A program made the translations under genes and the position numbers. Positions 52,406-61,368 of a stretch of DNA of 64,000 nucleotides are shown here, piece by piece. The notes beneath the pieces were generated by a model. It was given only the letters and a program-made list of their open reading frames with translations. It was not told where the DNA came from and made no database searches. The first letter of the stretch is position 1, and each line of letters opens with the position of its first letter. The stretch comes from Rhizobium sp. BK376 (lineage in GTDB: Bacteria > Pseudomonadota > Alphaproteobacteria > Rhizobiales > Rhizobiaceae), in assembly GCF_004341625.1 (NCBI RefSeq), contig NZ_SLZG01000025.1, positions 1-64,000 on the forward strand, written 5' to 3'.

Positions 52406-53623
52406 ATGCATAGCACACTCACCCAGCCACTGGCCGGTGTCACGGTAATCGACTTCACCCAGGTCATGATGGGGCCGTGTTGTACTCAGATCCTGGCGGA
52501 TCACGGAGCACGCGTCATCAAGATCGAGCGCCCGAGACACGGTGATCTGTCCAGAGGGTCGAGACCAAACGACCCGGAGGGCGCAAACAATCCGGTCTTC
52601 AAGAGCCTGAACCGAAACAAGCTTTCGCTCGCGGTCGATCTGCATTGCGAAAACGGCCGCAAGATCATCGATGATCTCGTTCGTCACGCTGACGTTGTCG
52701 TAAGCAACTTCCGCCCGGGTGTGATCGAACGGCTCGGCTACGGATACGAGCGCATCTCCACGCTCAATCCGCGGATCATCTCGGCCGAAGGAAGTGGGTT
52801 CGGACCGGGCAAGCCGTTGTCGCACAAGGGCGGTCAGGATGTCCTTGCCCAGGCAATGACGGGGGGGATTGCGCGGCGTTCTGATGACAGTCACCCGCTG
52901 ACCGTCTACCCGCTTGCAATTGCAGACTATTCCGCAGGTATGCACCTCGTCCAGGCAATCCTCATGGCGCTGCTGCAAAGAGTCCAGACGGGACGAGGGC
53001 AATCGGTCTCAGTATCGCTGTTCGAATCCATGCTGAATCTCCAGATGCAGGAGGCAGCGGTCCTGTTGCAACGCAGCGAGGATTTGAACTGGGCCGCCTA
53101 TCCGCTGACCGGGGTCTTTCCGACGGCGGACGGGGCGGTCGTTATCGTCGGAGCGTTCAAGACAAACCCACTACAGGACATTTGCAAGGCACTCGACATG
53201 CGGGATCTTTCGCTGCTGCGCGAGTATTCAGATTTCCATTCGATGAAGATGAACAGGTCTGCGCTGCAGGGCGAGATCGGCCGTCGGTTGCGCGAAATGC
53301 CAACGGAAGAAGCCATCGGGCGCCTCGAGGGACAGGATATTCTGTGCGCGCCAGTTCTCACCTTGGCGCAAGCACTGCAGCACCCCCAAACGATCGAGAA
53401 CTCGACGGTCGTTGAGACGCCCTCGGGCAACTTGATCGGCGCGCCCTTTCGAATGGAGGAGGGATCCTTCGCGGTTTCGCGAGGGGCTCCTAGCCTTGGC
53501 GAGCATTCGGCGACCATCCTCGCTGGGATCGGATATTCGGACGACAACATCCGCCAGCTCATCAACGATGGCGTAGTCGGGGGGCCCGAAGTCGGCGGTC
53601 AGCCCTCGCGTCGTGCTGGCTAG
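52406..53623 (+). CDS. Class III (CaiB/BaiF) CoA-transferase, copy 1
   Basis: A 405-residue CoA-transferase. N-terminal GVTVIDFTQVMMGPCCTQIL and the catalytic-Asp region GGQDVLAQAMTGG are present. ATG 52406 follows GTAGGGGGCGAG; the earlier frame start at 52364 lies inside the FAD gene. Class III enzymes swap CoA between an acyl-CoA such as succinyl-CoA and a carboxylate. It shares long blocks with the gene at 59218 (for example NFRPGV-ERLG-GYE and the ...LNWA-PLTGVF region), so the two arose by duplication. Confidence 0.93.
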   Translation: MHSTLTQPLAGVTVIDFTQVMMGPCCTQILADHGARVIKIERPRHGDLSRGSRPNDPEGANNPVFKSLNRNKLSLAVDLHCENGRKIIDDLVRHADVVVSNFRPGVIERLGYGYERISTLNPRIISAEGSGFGPGKPLSHKGGQDVLAQAMTGGIARRSDDSHPLTVYPLAIADYSAGMHLVQAILMALLQRVQTGRGQSVSVSLFESMLNLQMQEAAVLLQRSEDLNWAAYPLTGVFPTADGAVVIVGAFKTNPLQDICKALDMRDLSLLREYSDFHSMKMNRSALQGEIGRRLREMPTEEAIGRLEGQDILCAPVLTLAQALQHPQTIENSTVVETPSGNLIGAPFRMEEGSFAVSRGAPSLGEHSATILAGIGYSDDNIRQLINDGVVGGPEVGGQPSRRAG

Positions 53624-53632
53624 GGGCTCGGC

Positions 53633-53965
53633 ATGGCCTATGTGATCACCCAACCCTGTATCGATGTGAAGGACGGCGCATGCCAGGTGGCATGCCCTGT
53701 GGAGTGCATCTATGAGGGAGGCCGCATGATGTACATCCAGCCATCCGAGTGCATCGCCTGCGGGCTCTGTCTGTCCGTCTGCCCGGTGGACGCAATCTTC
53801 GAGGACAGAGACACTCCATCCGATCGCCAGCACTTCATTGCCGTGAACAGGGAGTTTTTCGAGGAAGGAGTCACCGGGTGGGGGCAACCCGGTGGCGCGG
53901 GTCCGAAATACCGCAGCGAGATGGACCATCCACTCGTGACAAGCTTTCAGGGGAGAGAACAGTGA
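53633..53965 (+). CDS. 7Fe-type ferredoxin (FdxA-like)
   Basis: A 110-residue ferredoxin. Cysteines at 9, 17, 21 and 25 and the second motif CIACGLCLSVCP match the [3Fe-4S][4Fe-4S] ferredoxin of the Azotobacter FdI type, with Val replacing the extra cysteine near position 12. N-terminal MAYVITQPC is standard. It lies 9 bases after the CoA-transferase, and its stop overlaps the ALDH start. It probably carries electrons for the FAD oxidoreductase or another oxidase of the cluster. Confidence 0.92.
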   Translation: MAYVITQPCIDVKDGACQVACPVECIYEGGRMMYIQPSECIACGLCLSVCPVDAIFEDRDTPSDRQHFIAVNREFFEEGVTGWGQPGGAGPKYRSEMDHPLVTSFQGREQ

Positions 53966-55401
53966 TGTTGAAGTTGAAGAATTTCGTGGGTGGAGAATGG
54001 ATCGGTGGCCGGCGTGATCAGCGCGATGAAAACCCATCGGATCACAGCGACGAGTTTGCAACTTACCAAGTCGCAACTCCAAACGACGTTCTGAAGGCAA
54101 TCGCCGCCGCTCGCGCAGCCTTTCCAGCCTGGTCCAGAAGCAATCCTATGGTCAGACATGATCTGTTGAAGCGGGTGGCCACCGAGATCTTCGCGAGGAA
54201 GGACGAACTCGGTGCCATGCTCGCGCGTGAGGAAGGAAAGACGATTGCCGAAGGCATCGGCGAAGTTACGCGGGCGGGTCAGGTGTTCGAGTTCTTCTCG
54301 GGGGAGGTTCTTCGAATTCCTGGCGAACGGATTGCTTCGGTTCGGTCCGGTATCGAGATCGACATTACCCGCGAACCCGTTGGTGTCGTAGGACTGGTGA
54401 CGCCCTGGAACTTTCCGATCGCGATACCCGCATGGAAGATCGCGCCTGCGCTCGCCTACGGGAACTGCGTTGTCTTCAAACCTGCCGAGCTAACGCCCGC
54501 ATCGGCATGGGCACTGGCTGATATCATAGTGCGGGCAGGGGTGCCGAGCGGGGTATTCAACCTTGTCATGGGGAGTGGTTCGTCGGTCGGACAGACTATC
54601 ATCGACTCTCCGGATATCGACGCAGTGTCTTTCACGGGCTCGGTCGGGACGGGTAAGTTGGTTGCCCGCGAATCCACGAAGCACTTGAGACGCTTCCAGC
54701 TCGAGATGGGGGGAAAGAACCCGCTGATTGTTCTGGACGATGCTGATCTGACGGTCGCCGTCGAGTGCGCGGTGAACGGCGCTTTCTACTCGACAGGCCA
54801 GCGGTGCACGGCGTCGTCCCGCATCATCGTGACGGATCAGATTCGGAGCAAGTTTATCGACGCGGTAGTCGAGCGATTGCTATCGCTGAAAGTGGGGCAC
54901 GCGCTTGACCCAACAACGCAGATCGGTCCGGTTGTAGACAGCCGACAACTGGAGCAGGACCTCAACTACATTAGCCTGGGCAAGCAGGAAGGCGCCAGTC
55001 TGCGATTCGGCGGCGAACTGCTGAAGCAGGAAAAGCGAGGACACTACCTTCAGCCAGCGTTGTTCACCGATGTGAGCAGCAACATGCGTATTGCTCGGGA
55101 AGAGATTTTCGGACCAGTCGCCTCGGTCATCGCAGCCAAGGACTACGATGAAGCGCTTGCTATCGCCAACGACACCGAATTCGGCTTGTCTGCGGGGATC
55201 TGCACAACAAGCCTTAAGTACGCCACGCATTTCAAGCGCAATGCTGAGGCGGGAATGGTCATGGTAAACCTGCCAACGGCGGGCGTAGACTTCCACGTTC
55301 CATTCGGAGGCCGGAAAGGCTCATCCTGTGGAACGAGAGAGCAGGGACGGTACGCCGTCGAGTTCTATACGACCGTAAAAACTGCCTATACGGCAGCCTG
55401 A
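53965..55401 (+). CDS. Aldehyde dehydrogenase, 2-oxoglutarate-semialdehyde type
   Basis: A 478-residue NAD(P)-dependent ALDH. PWNFPIA (cofactor site), the Glu motif LEMGGKNP and catalytic Cys in GQRCTASSR are present. The C-terminal VPFGGRKGSSCGTREQGRYA and EFYTTVKTAYTAA are characteristic of alpha-ketoglutarate semialdehyde dehydrogenases of pentonate and hydroxyproline pathways. ATG 53965 overlaps the ferredoxin stop (TGATG); the long frame from 53749 only shadows the ferredoxin. Would deliver 2-oxoglutarate to the TCA cycle if that specificity holds. Confidence 0.9.
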   Translation: MLKLKNFVGGEWIGGRRDQRDENPSDHSDEFATYQVATPNDVLKAIAAARAAFPAWSRSNPMVRHDLLKRVATEIFARKDELGAMLAREEGKTIAEGIGEVTRAGQVFEFFSGEVLRIPGERIASVRSGIEIDITREPVGVVGLVTPWNFPIAIPAWKIAPALAYGNCVVFKPAELTPASAWALADIIVRAGVPSGVFNLVMGSGSSVGQTIIDSPDIDAVSFTGSVGTGKLVARESTKHLRRFQLEMGGKNPLIVLDDADLTVAVECAVNGAFYSTGQRCTASSRIIVTDQIRSKFIDAVVERLLSLKVGHALDPTTQIGPVVDSRQLEQDLNYISLGKQEGASLRFGGELLKQEKRGHYLQPALFTDVSSNMRIAREEIFGPVASVIAAKDYDEALAIANDTEFGLSAGICTTSLKYATHFKRNAEAGMVMVNLPTAGVDFHVPFGGRKGSSCGTREQGRYAVEFYTTVKTAYTAA

Positions 55402-55426
55402 TCAACGTACGAGGGCGGTTGCCGCA

Positions 55427-56329
55427 TCAGTCACCCTCGTATTCGTCCATAACCTGACTGGCGATCTTCACAAAAGCCTGTTCAGCCGCATTGATGAAGC
55501 GGTTGGAAGGAATGAAAGCTGCGATCCGATATGACGACATCGTGTCGTTGTCGAGGGGAAGAAATACGACTCTCCCCGCTCTGATGAGATCCCAGAACCC
55601 GTATTTTATGTATATTCCTAGCGCTGTTCCGTTCTCAACTAGCATCTTCGCCACGTACATCGAGTTCGTGAAGACTACCGAATCGAGTCGGATGCGTTCG
55701 CGGGCCAGCACGTCGTCGAGAAACATATTCTGGCCCGTAGGGTGGTAGTGCTTCACCGACGGATGGCTTGCGATGTCCTCCAGCGAAACGGAAGGGTTCC
55801 CTACCAGCGGATGGTCACTGTTAACGAGGACGCCGAACGGCGAACGGATGTCCTTCACCGGACGCACCGAATTCCGCTCGAAGCAGGTGAATGTCAGGCC
55901 GATGTCGGCGAGACCCTCCTCAACAGCGTGAACCACCTCATTGGCGGGATCCTGTCTTATCGTGAGCGAGATGTTCGGATACTCCGCCCGGTAGCGTCGA
56001 ATGATCTCCGGCACGAGCGACATGTTAAGCGAGTCTATGCAGGAAATCGCAATATTGCCCGCCTGGAGAGCCCGCACGTTTGCGATTTGCGGCCTAAGCT
56101 TCTCGTATTCCTGCAACGTCCTATTGGCGTGATCGACAAGAAGCTTTCCCGCTGCGGTGAGCACGACACCGTCCGGTAGGCGGTCGAACAACCTTACCCC
56201 CAGCTCCTCCTCGAGCTTGATGATCTGTCGGTTCACCGCAGAGGATGCAACGTTCAAAACAGGCCCGGCTTTGCGGATTGATCCCTGTTTGGCTACCTCG
56301 ATGACGTATCTCAGGACAATTGAGTGCAT
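55427..56329 (-). CDS. LysR-type transcriptional regulator
   Basis: A 300-residue regulator with an N-terminal HTH (IRKAGPVLNVASSAVNRQII) and LEEELGVRLFDRLPDGV. The effector domain carries NIAISCIDSLNMSLVPEIIR. It converges on the ALDH gene (25-base gap) and is divergent from the ABC importer at 56592, with 262 bp between. Likely activator or repressor of that importer and the following CoA-transferase/SDR/lyase genes. Confidence 0.92.
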   Translation of the reverse strand: MHSIVLRYVIEVAKQGSIRKAGPVLNVASSAVNRQIIKLEEELGVRLFDRLPDGVVLTAAGKLLVDHANRTLQEYEKLRPQIANVRALQAGNIAISCIDSLNMSLVPEIIRRYRAEYPNISLTIRQDPANEVVHAVEEGLADIGLTFTCFERNSVRPVKDIRSPFGVLVNSDHPLVGNPSVSLEDIASHPSVKHYHPTGQNMFLDDVLARERIRLDSVVFTNSMYVAKMLVENGTALGIYIKYGFWDLIRAGRVVFLPLDNDTMSSYRIAAFIPSNRFINAAEQAFVKIASQVMDEYEGD

Positions 56330-56591
56330 GCCAGTTCAGATTTCCTCCGGTTTCTCTTTCAGCGTGTTCAGCGAACCCTCTCCGATCGCGAAGCTTCGAT
56401 CGGTCCAGGGTTATTGGCAAGGTCTCCGTTTAAAAATACGCGCATAGGCGCTCCGAAAGCGAGCGCACCCTGTTCGAATATTGATGGCACCACATCGAGC
56501 TGATTTGTGAAAAGCTCTCTCTCTGACGCGGATGATCGCGCCAAAAAAGGGAACGGCCACAATGGCCATCAAACTGTGAGGAGAAACCCCG

Positions 56592-57602
56592 ATGCACAGA
56601 CGTCAGTTCTTGCAAACGGTTGCCGCTGCGGCGGCGGTTCAGGCGTGCAGCGCAGGACTTGCCAAGCAAGTGTTTGCTTCCGACGCGGGCGATATTGTCA
56701 TGCAGCTCGGTTGGCTAGGCAGCAACGGTGTTCTCGGTGAAGCGGCAGCGCTCAAGCGGGGGTTCTACAAGGATGCTGGGCTCAACCTCACGATTACACC
56801 TGGCGGCCCAAACGTCGACGGCATCGCCAGCGTCGCGTCGGGAAGGGCTCAAGTAGGCCAGTATAGCTCAAGTCCGCCGATCATGATGGCGAGAGCTGCA
56901 GGCATTCCCATCAAGGCTATCGCTGCTGGTTTCCAGCGTCATCCGTTCGCACTGTTTTCACTTCCCCGCGCTCCAGTCCACAAGGCCCAAGACCTCGTAG
57001 GCAAGAGGATCGCCGTGCAGGCGACCGCAGTGATCCTCGTCAAAGCAGTTCTTGCGCTGAACAACATCGCTGAGAAGGATGTCGAGATCATCGTTTCCGG
57101 CGCTGATGTGACCCCTGTCCTGACCGGACAGGCCGACGTCGTCACAGGTTGGGAGACAAACGTTCACGGGGTGAGCGCGCTCGGGCCAGACCGCATCGTG
57201 CTCCCGCTCTGGGACACCGGAGTTCAGCTCTATGCAAATCTCTACTATGCCAGCGACGAAACGATCGGGAAGAACCAGAAAGTTCTCGAGAGCTTCCTAT
57301 CCGCCACCGCAAAGGGATGGCAGTTTGCGCGCGACAATCCGGAGGCCGCCGTGGATGCGCTGGTCGAACTCTATCCAAATCTCAATCGCAAGGACGAACT
57401 GGAAGCGGTTGGCGCAGTCGTTAAGGCGAGCTTCAACTCCACCAGCAAACAGGAAGGATGGGGTGCGATGGATCCCGCGAACTGGGACAAACAGATCAAG
57501 CTCTTTGATGAACTCAAGCAGTTCAAGTCGGCGCCTCCGACTGTTGCCGACATCATGACAGATGCCGTCCTCGGCGCCACCAAAACCATTCGGATGGGAT
57601 GA
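56592..57602 (+). CDS. NMT1/SsuA-type ABC substrate-binding protein
   Basis: A 336-residue exported protein with an MHRRQFLQTVAAAAAVQACS signal (twin-arginine-like). Mature part: MQLGWLGSNGVLGEAAALK and FYKDAGLNLTITPGGPNVDG, as in THI5/NMT1 and taurine/alkanesulfonate-type binding proteins. ATG 56592 follows GAGGAGAAACCCC. First gene of an operon with an ATPase, permease and CoA-transferase. Ligands in this family include sulfonates, pyrimidines, riboflavin and aromatic acids; the CoA-transferase partner points to a carboxylate here. Confidence 0.88.
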   Translation: MHRRQFLQTVAAAAAVQACSAGLAKQVFASDAGDIVMQLGWLGSNGVLGEAAALKRGFYKDAGLNLTITPGGPNVDGIASVASGRAQVGQYSSSPPIMMARAAGIPIKAIAAGFQRHPFALFSLPRAPVHKAQDLVGKRIAVQATAVILVKAVLALNNIAEKDVEIIVSGADVTPVLTGQADVVTGWETNVHGVSALGPDRIVLPLWDTGVQLYANLYYASDETIGKNQKVLESFLSATAKGWQFARDNPEAAVDALVELYPNLNRKDELEAVGAVVKASFNSTSKQEGWGAMDPANWDKQIKLFDELKQFKSAPPTVADIMTDAVLGATKTIRMG

Positions 57603-57606
57603 GCCG

Positions 57607-58416
57607 ATGGGACTTGTAGCCACCTTGAACACTTCGGCGATCAAACACGATATGAATCCTGCTATTTCAATCGATAAGGTCAGCATTTCCTTCGGTGAAG
57701 GTGCCGGAAAGGTAATTGCAGTTTCCGCCGTTACTCTGGATATCCCGGAGGGAGCGTTCGTTACGATGATCGGGCCTTCGGGCTGTGGAAAGTCGACCCT
57801 CCTGCGGGCGATCTCCGATCTCGTTCCGACAAGCGGCGGAAACGTCAGGATCTTCGGAAAGCCGCCGGCGAACGCGCGCGCGGAACGGTCGTTCTCATTC
57901 GTTTTTCAGGAGGCGACACTCCTGCCGTGGAGAACGGCCGTCGAGAATGTCATGCTCCCGCTTGAAATCGGGAGCAGGAGAGCCGCTTCAAGCCGCGACA
58001 AAGCCGTGGAGCTACTCGATCTCGTCGGTCTGAAAGGACGGGAAAACGCGCTCCCGTCAGAGCTGTCTGGCGGTCAACGCCAGCGTGTTTCCATCGCGCG
58101 GGCGCTTGTTACGGCGCCCAAAGTACTCCTCATGGATGAACCGTTCGGAGCGCTAGATGAAATCACGCGCGACAAGCTCAACGAGGAACTCCTCCGGATA
58201 TGGAAGGAGACGGGTACGACGATCGTGTTCGTCACCCATTCCATCGCGGAGGCGGCTTTCCTTGGCCAAAAGGTTGTCGTGATGGCGGCGCGTCCAGGGC
58301 GCGTTCTGGAAGTCGTCGACGTGGATCTAAGTCAGGATCGCAAACTTGCTGACCGCGACACCCTCGGTTTCGTTCAAATTGCCGCACATCTGCGCGAGCT
58401 TCTGGAGAAATGCTAA
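57607..58416 (+). CDS. SsuB/TauB-type ABC ATP-binding protein
   Basis: A 269-residue ATPase: Walker A GPSGCGKST, Q-loop FVFQEATLLPW, signature LSGGQRQRVSIARAL, Walker B VLLMDEPFGALDEITR and FVTHSIAEA. ATG 57607 is 4 bases after the binding-protein stop; internal ATG 57652 (MNPAISIDK) is an alternative. LLPWRTAVENVMLPLEIG is typical of nitrate/sulfonate/taurine importers. The gene overlaps the permease start by one base. Confidence 0.93.
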   Translation: MGLVATLNTSAIKHDMNPAISIDKVSISFGEGAGKVIAVSAVTLDIPEGAFVTMIGPSGCGKSTLLRAISDLVPTSGGNVRIFGKPPANARAERSFSFVFQEATLLPWRTAVENVMLPLEIGSRRAASSRDKAVELLDLVGLKGRENALPSELSGGQRQRVSIARALVTAPKVLLMDEPFGALDEITRDKLNEELLRIWKETGTTIVFVTHSIAEAAFLGQKVVVMAARPGRVLEVVDVDLSQDRKLADRDTLGFVQIAAHLRELLEKC

Positions 58417-59225
58417 TGACCGTCATCGGCGACGAAAGTGTCAAACTTAGATCATGGTCTCTTCGCCTTTCAGATCTGATCAGCGGGAATGCTGCCGCCA
58501 TTGTGGTGGGCCTTATGATCCTTATCATATGGGAAGTCGGTGCTCGGGTATTCGGCTTGCCGTCGTATATCGCACCTAGCCCGCTTCAAGTCGCCGAGGC
58601 TTTTCGGGAGAACTGGTATCTACTCCTGACCAACATTGGTCCGACCATGTTCGAGGCTCTGCTCGGCTTCTTCGTCGGAAACGCGGTGGCCATCGTCTTT
58701 GCGATCTGTTTCATCCATAGCCGCTTTGCGGAACGCGCGTTCTATCCGCTTCTCGTGTTTTTCCACACCATCCCCGTGCTGGCGATTGCTCCGATACTCG
58801 TGCTGATCTTCGGCAATGGGGTCGTGCCCAAGATATTGATCGCGTCACTCATCTGCTTTTTTCCAATGCTCGTGAACATGGTCCGCGGACTGCGCGATGT
58901 ATCACATGGAATGCTTGAGCTCATGCGGCTGATGTCTGCGACGAACTCGGAGATCTTCTGGAAGGTTCGTGTCCAAAGTTCTCTTCCGTATTTCTTCGCG
59001 GCGTTGAAAATCTCGAGCACCACTTGCGTGATCGGCGCGATTGTCGCCGAGTGGATCGGTTCCAGCTATGGGCTAGGTGCACTGATCATCGATGCGACCT
59101 ATAATTTCAAGTCGGCACTTCTGTACGCCGTCGTGTTCTGCTCAGCGATGATGGCAATCCTCATCTTCAGTGTCGTGACGATCGCCGAACGCCGTCTGAT
59201 CTTTTGGAGACAGGCGAATGGGTAA
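58416..59225 (+). CDS. SsuC/TauC-type ABC permease
   Basis: A 269-residue permease with about six membrane helices, beginning LISGNAAAIVVGLMILIIWE. The ATPase-contact loop ELMRLMSATNSEIFWKVRVQ is present. ATG 58416 overlaps the ATPase stop (TAATG) and is better spaced from GGAG than ATG 58410. Its end overlaps the CoA-transferase gene by 8 bases, so import and CoA activation are translationally coupled. Confidence 0.93.
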   Translation: MTVIGDESVKLRSWSLRLSDLISGNAAAIVVGLMILIIWEVGARVFGLPSYIAPSPLQVAEAFRENWYLLLTNIGPTMFEALLGFFVGNAVAIVFAICFIHSRFAERAFYPLLVFFHTIPVLAIAPILVLIFGNGVVPKILIASLICFFPMLVNMVRGLRDVSHGMLELMRLMSATNSEIFWKVRVQSSLPYFFAALKISSTTCVIGAIVAEWIGSSYGLGALIIDATYNFKSALLYAVVFCSAMMAILIFSVVTIAERRLIFWRQANG

Positions 59226-60420
59226 CGAGGCCTTCAACGTCGCCTCAGCAGGCTTTGCCTTAAAGAAACTTGAGGTTCCTGGAACGGTTGGGGGTGTCTG
59301 CCTTCCCTTGTCAGGTGTACGGGTCATCGACTTCAGCCAGGTGGTTCTGGGTCCTGTGTGCACCCAGATGCTCGGCGATTTCGGGGCCGAGGTCATCAAG
59401 ATCGAAAAGGAACTGATCGGCGATCTCACACGCTGGTCTCTCGGAAACGATCCGGAGGGTGGGCAGAATCCAATCTTTTCCGCATTGAACCGCAACAAGA
59501 AGAGCGTTTGCGCGGATCTAAAGGATCCGATCAGTCGCGAGCAGGTAAAATCGCTCATCGAAACGGCGGATGTCGTTGTGACCAACTTTCGTCCTGGTGT
59601 GATGGAGCGCCTTGGGCTGGGTTACGAAGACCTCTCGATCCGCAACTCCCGTTTGATCTTCGCTGAAGCCACGGGCTACGGTCCATTGGGTCCATTCAGG
59701 CACAAGGGCGGCCAGGACATTCTCGCCCAAGCACTCTCCGGGCTGATGGCGCGCAAACCCGCTCCGGACGCGGAGATTTCAATCTACCCGACCGCCATCT
59801 GCGACTACACGGCCGGAATGCATCTAGTGCAAGGTATTCTGCTTGCTCTGCTCCATCGGGAGAAGACTGGTGTGGGCCAGAAAGTCAGCGTTGACCTGTA
59901 TAGTTCGATGGTCGCTCTCCAACTCCAGGAGGCAACTTTGCAGATGATGCGCGGACGTGACTTGAACTGGGCTACGTTCCCGCTCACCGGAGTCTTTCAA
60001 ACCAAAGATACACCAATTGTCGTCGTCGGCGCCTTCAAGGAGTTTCCCCTTCGTGACATCTGCAAGGCGCTGGAGCTCGAAGATCTCTCGTTGAATCCAC
60101 GTTTCGCCACTTTCGAAACTCAGATGGCGCACCGCGAGGAAATCCAGGGAACCCTGCGCAGAAGGTTCGTCGACATGACCTCCCGAGAATGGCTAGCAAG
60201 GCTCGAGGCCGTCGACATTCTCTGCGCTCCTATCCTAACCCTTCCGGAAGCGCTCGAGAGTGAGCAAATGGCGTCTACAGGAATGCGAATGAAGTTACTT
60301 CGCTCCGATGGCTCGCTGCTGGAGACAATAGGCACGCCAGTTCGGTTGTCGGATGTCCCGGAAATTGCCACCAAGCTTCCGCCTCGCCTGGGCGAACACA
60401 CCGACGAACTGCTCCGCTAG
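59218..60420 (+). CDS. Class III (CaiB/BaiF) CoA-transferase, copy 2
   Basis: A 400-residue CoA-transferase, paralogous to the one at 52406: SGVRVIDFSQVVLGPVCTQM, HKGGQDILAQALSG (catalytic Asp region) and FPLTGVFQTKDTPIVVVG align throughout. It carries an about 27-residue N-terminal extension not present in copy 1. Coupled by overlap to an ABC permease gene, so it probably activates the imported acid as its CoA ester. Confidence 0.93.
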   Translation: MGNEAFNVASAGFALKKLEVPGTVGGVCLPLSGVRVIDFSQVVLGPVCTQMLGDFGAEVIKIEKELIGDLTRWSLGNDPEGGQNPIFSALNRNKKSVCADLKDPISREQVKSLIETADVVVTNFRPGVMERLGLGYEDLSIRNSRLIFAEATGYGPLGPFRHKGGQDILAQALSGLMARKPAPDAEISIYPTAICDYTAGMHLVQGILLALLHREKTGVGQKVSVDLYSSMVALQLQEATLQMMRGRDLNWATFPLTGVFQTKDTPIVVVGAFKEFPLRDICKALELEDLSLNPRFATFETQMAHREEIQGTLRRRFVDMTSREWLARLEAVDILCAPILTLPEALESEQMASTGMRMKLLRSDGSLLETIGTPVRLSDVPEIATKLPPRLGEHTDELLR

Positions 60421-60520
60421 GGCGCTCGCAACTCAAGACTACCAACTTCTCGAATGCGGCTTCGGACTGGCAGGTCTCGACGCAGTACCGCAATCACTGT
60501 GAACATTTTGGGATAGATAC

Positions 60521-61306
60521 ATGGATCTTCAACTTAAGGGAAAGACCGCTCTGGTCTTCGGCGCTGCCGGCGGTCTCGGCAGCGCGATTGCAAAGACGCT
60601 GGCAAGCGAGGGTACCTCGGTCATTGTTGCCGATATCGACGCCGAAGGTGCGGATGCAATCAGCAAATCCATCAGGTCCGCGGGAGGGCAGGGAATGCCC
60701 ATGCATTGTGATCTCTCTGACCTCACTTCCATCTCTTCGATGATTGCACAGATTGGCGCCGCCTTCGGTCCTGTCGATATCCTTGTCAACAACACGGGCG
60801 GCCCTCCGCCGACCCCGGTATCGGGTCAGTCGTCGGACGAATGGCTTAAGTATTTCAATATGATGGTCAGATCCGTAATCGCGGTAACCGACGCGCTGTT
60901 GCCCTCGATGCGCGAGCGGAAATGGGGGCGTATCATCACATCGACGTCCTCCGGAGTCGTCGCACCCATTCCGAATCTCGGCATGTCAAACAGTCTCCGC
61001 CTGGCGCTCGTCGGGTGGTCCAAGACGTTGGCGCGTGAAGTCGGTAGAGATGGCATTACCACAAACATCGTGCTTCCCGGACGTATCGGTACCGGGCGCA
61101 TCAACTTCCTGGACGAACAGAAGGCGAAGCGTGAAAATCGACCGGTGCAGGATGTCATTCAAGAAAGCATCAATACAATCCCAGTGGGTCGTTATGGCGA
61201 CCCGCAAGAATATGGGGACACAGTCGCGTTCCTTGCTAGCCCACGAGCGTCTTACATCACAGGCTCGGTCATTCGGGTGGATGGTGGTTTGATCAGTAGT
61301 ATCTGA
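60521..61306 (+). CDS. SDR-family protein with non-canonical active site
   Basis: A 261-residue Rossmann-fold SDR. The cofactor motif is GAAGGLG (residues 13-19), VADID (Asp selects NAD) and NNTGGPPP. In place of YxxxK the sequence reads PNLGMSNSLRLALVGWSKTL, so both the catalytic Tyr and Lys positions differ. This pattern is known in a subgroup of 3-oxoacyl-reductase-like SDRs with the GGPPP motif. Its activity cannot be assumed. It starts 100 bases after the CoA-transferase in the same direction. Confidence 0.85.
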   Translation: MDLQLKGKTALVFGAAGGLGSAIAKTLASEGTSVIVADIDAEGADAISKSIRSAGGQGMPMHCDLSDLTSISSMIAQIGAAFGPVDILVNNTGGPPPTPVSGQSSDEWLKYFNMMVRSVIAVTDALLPSMRERKWGRIITSTSSGVVAPIPNLGMSNSLRLALVGWSKTLAREVGRDGITTNIVLPGRIGTGRINFLDEQKAKRENRPVQDVIQESINTIPVGRYGDPQEYGDTVAFLASPRASYITGSVIRVDGGLISSI

Positions 61307-61368
61307 CGAAAACTGGCGGCTCGAAGCTATTTTCGAGCGCTGGATCGGGTTCCAATAAGGACTATGAC

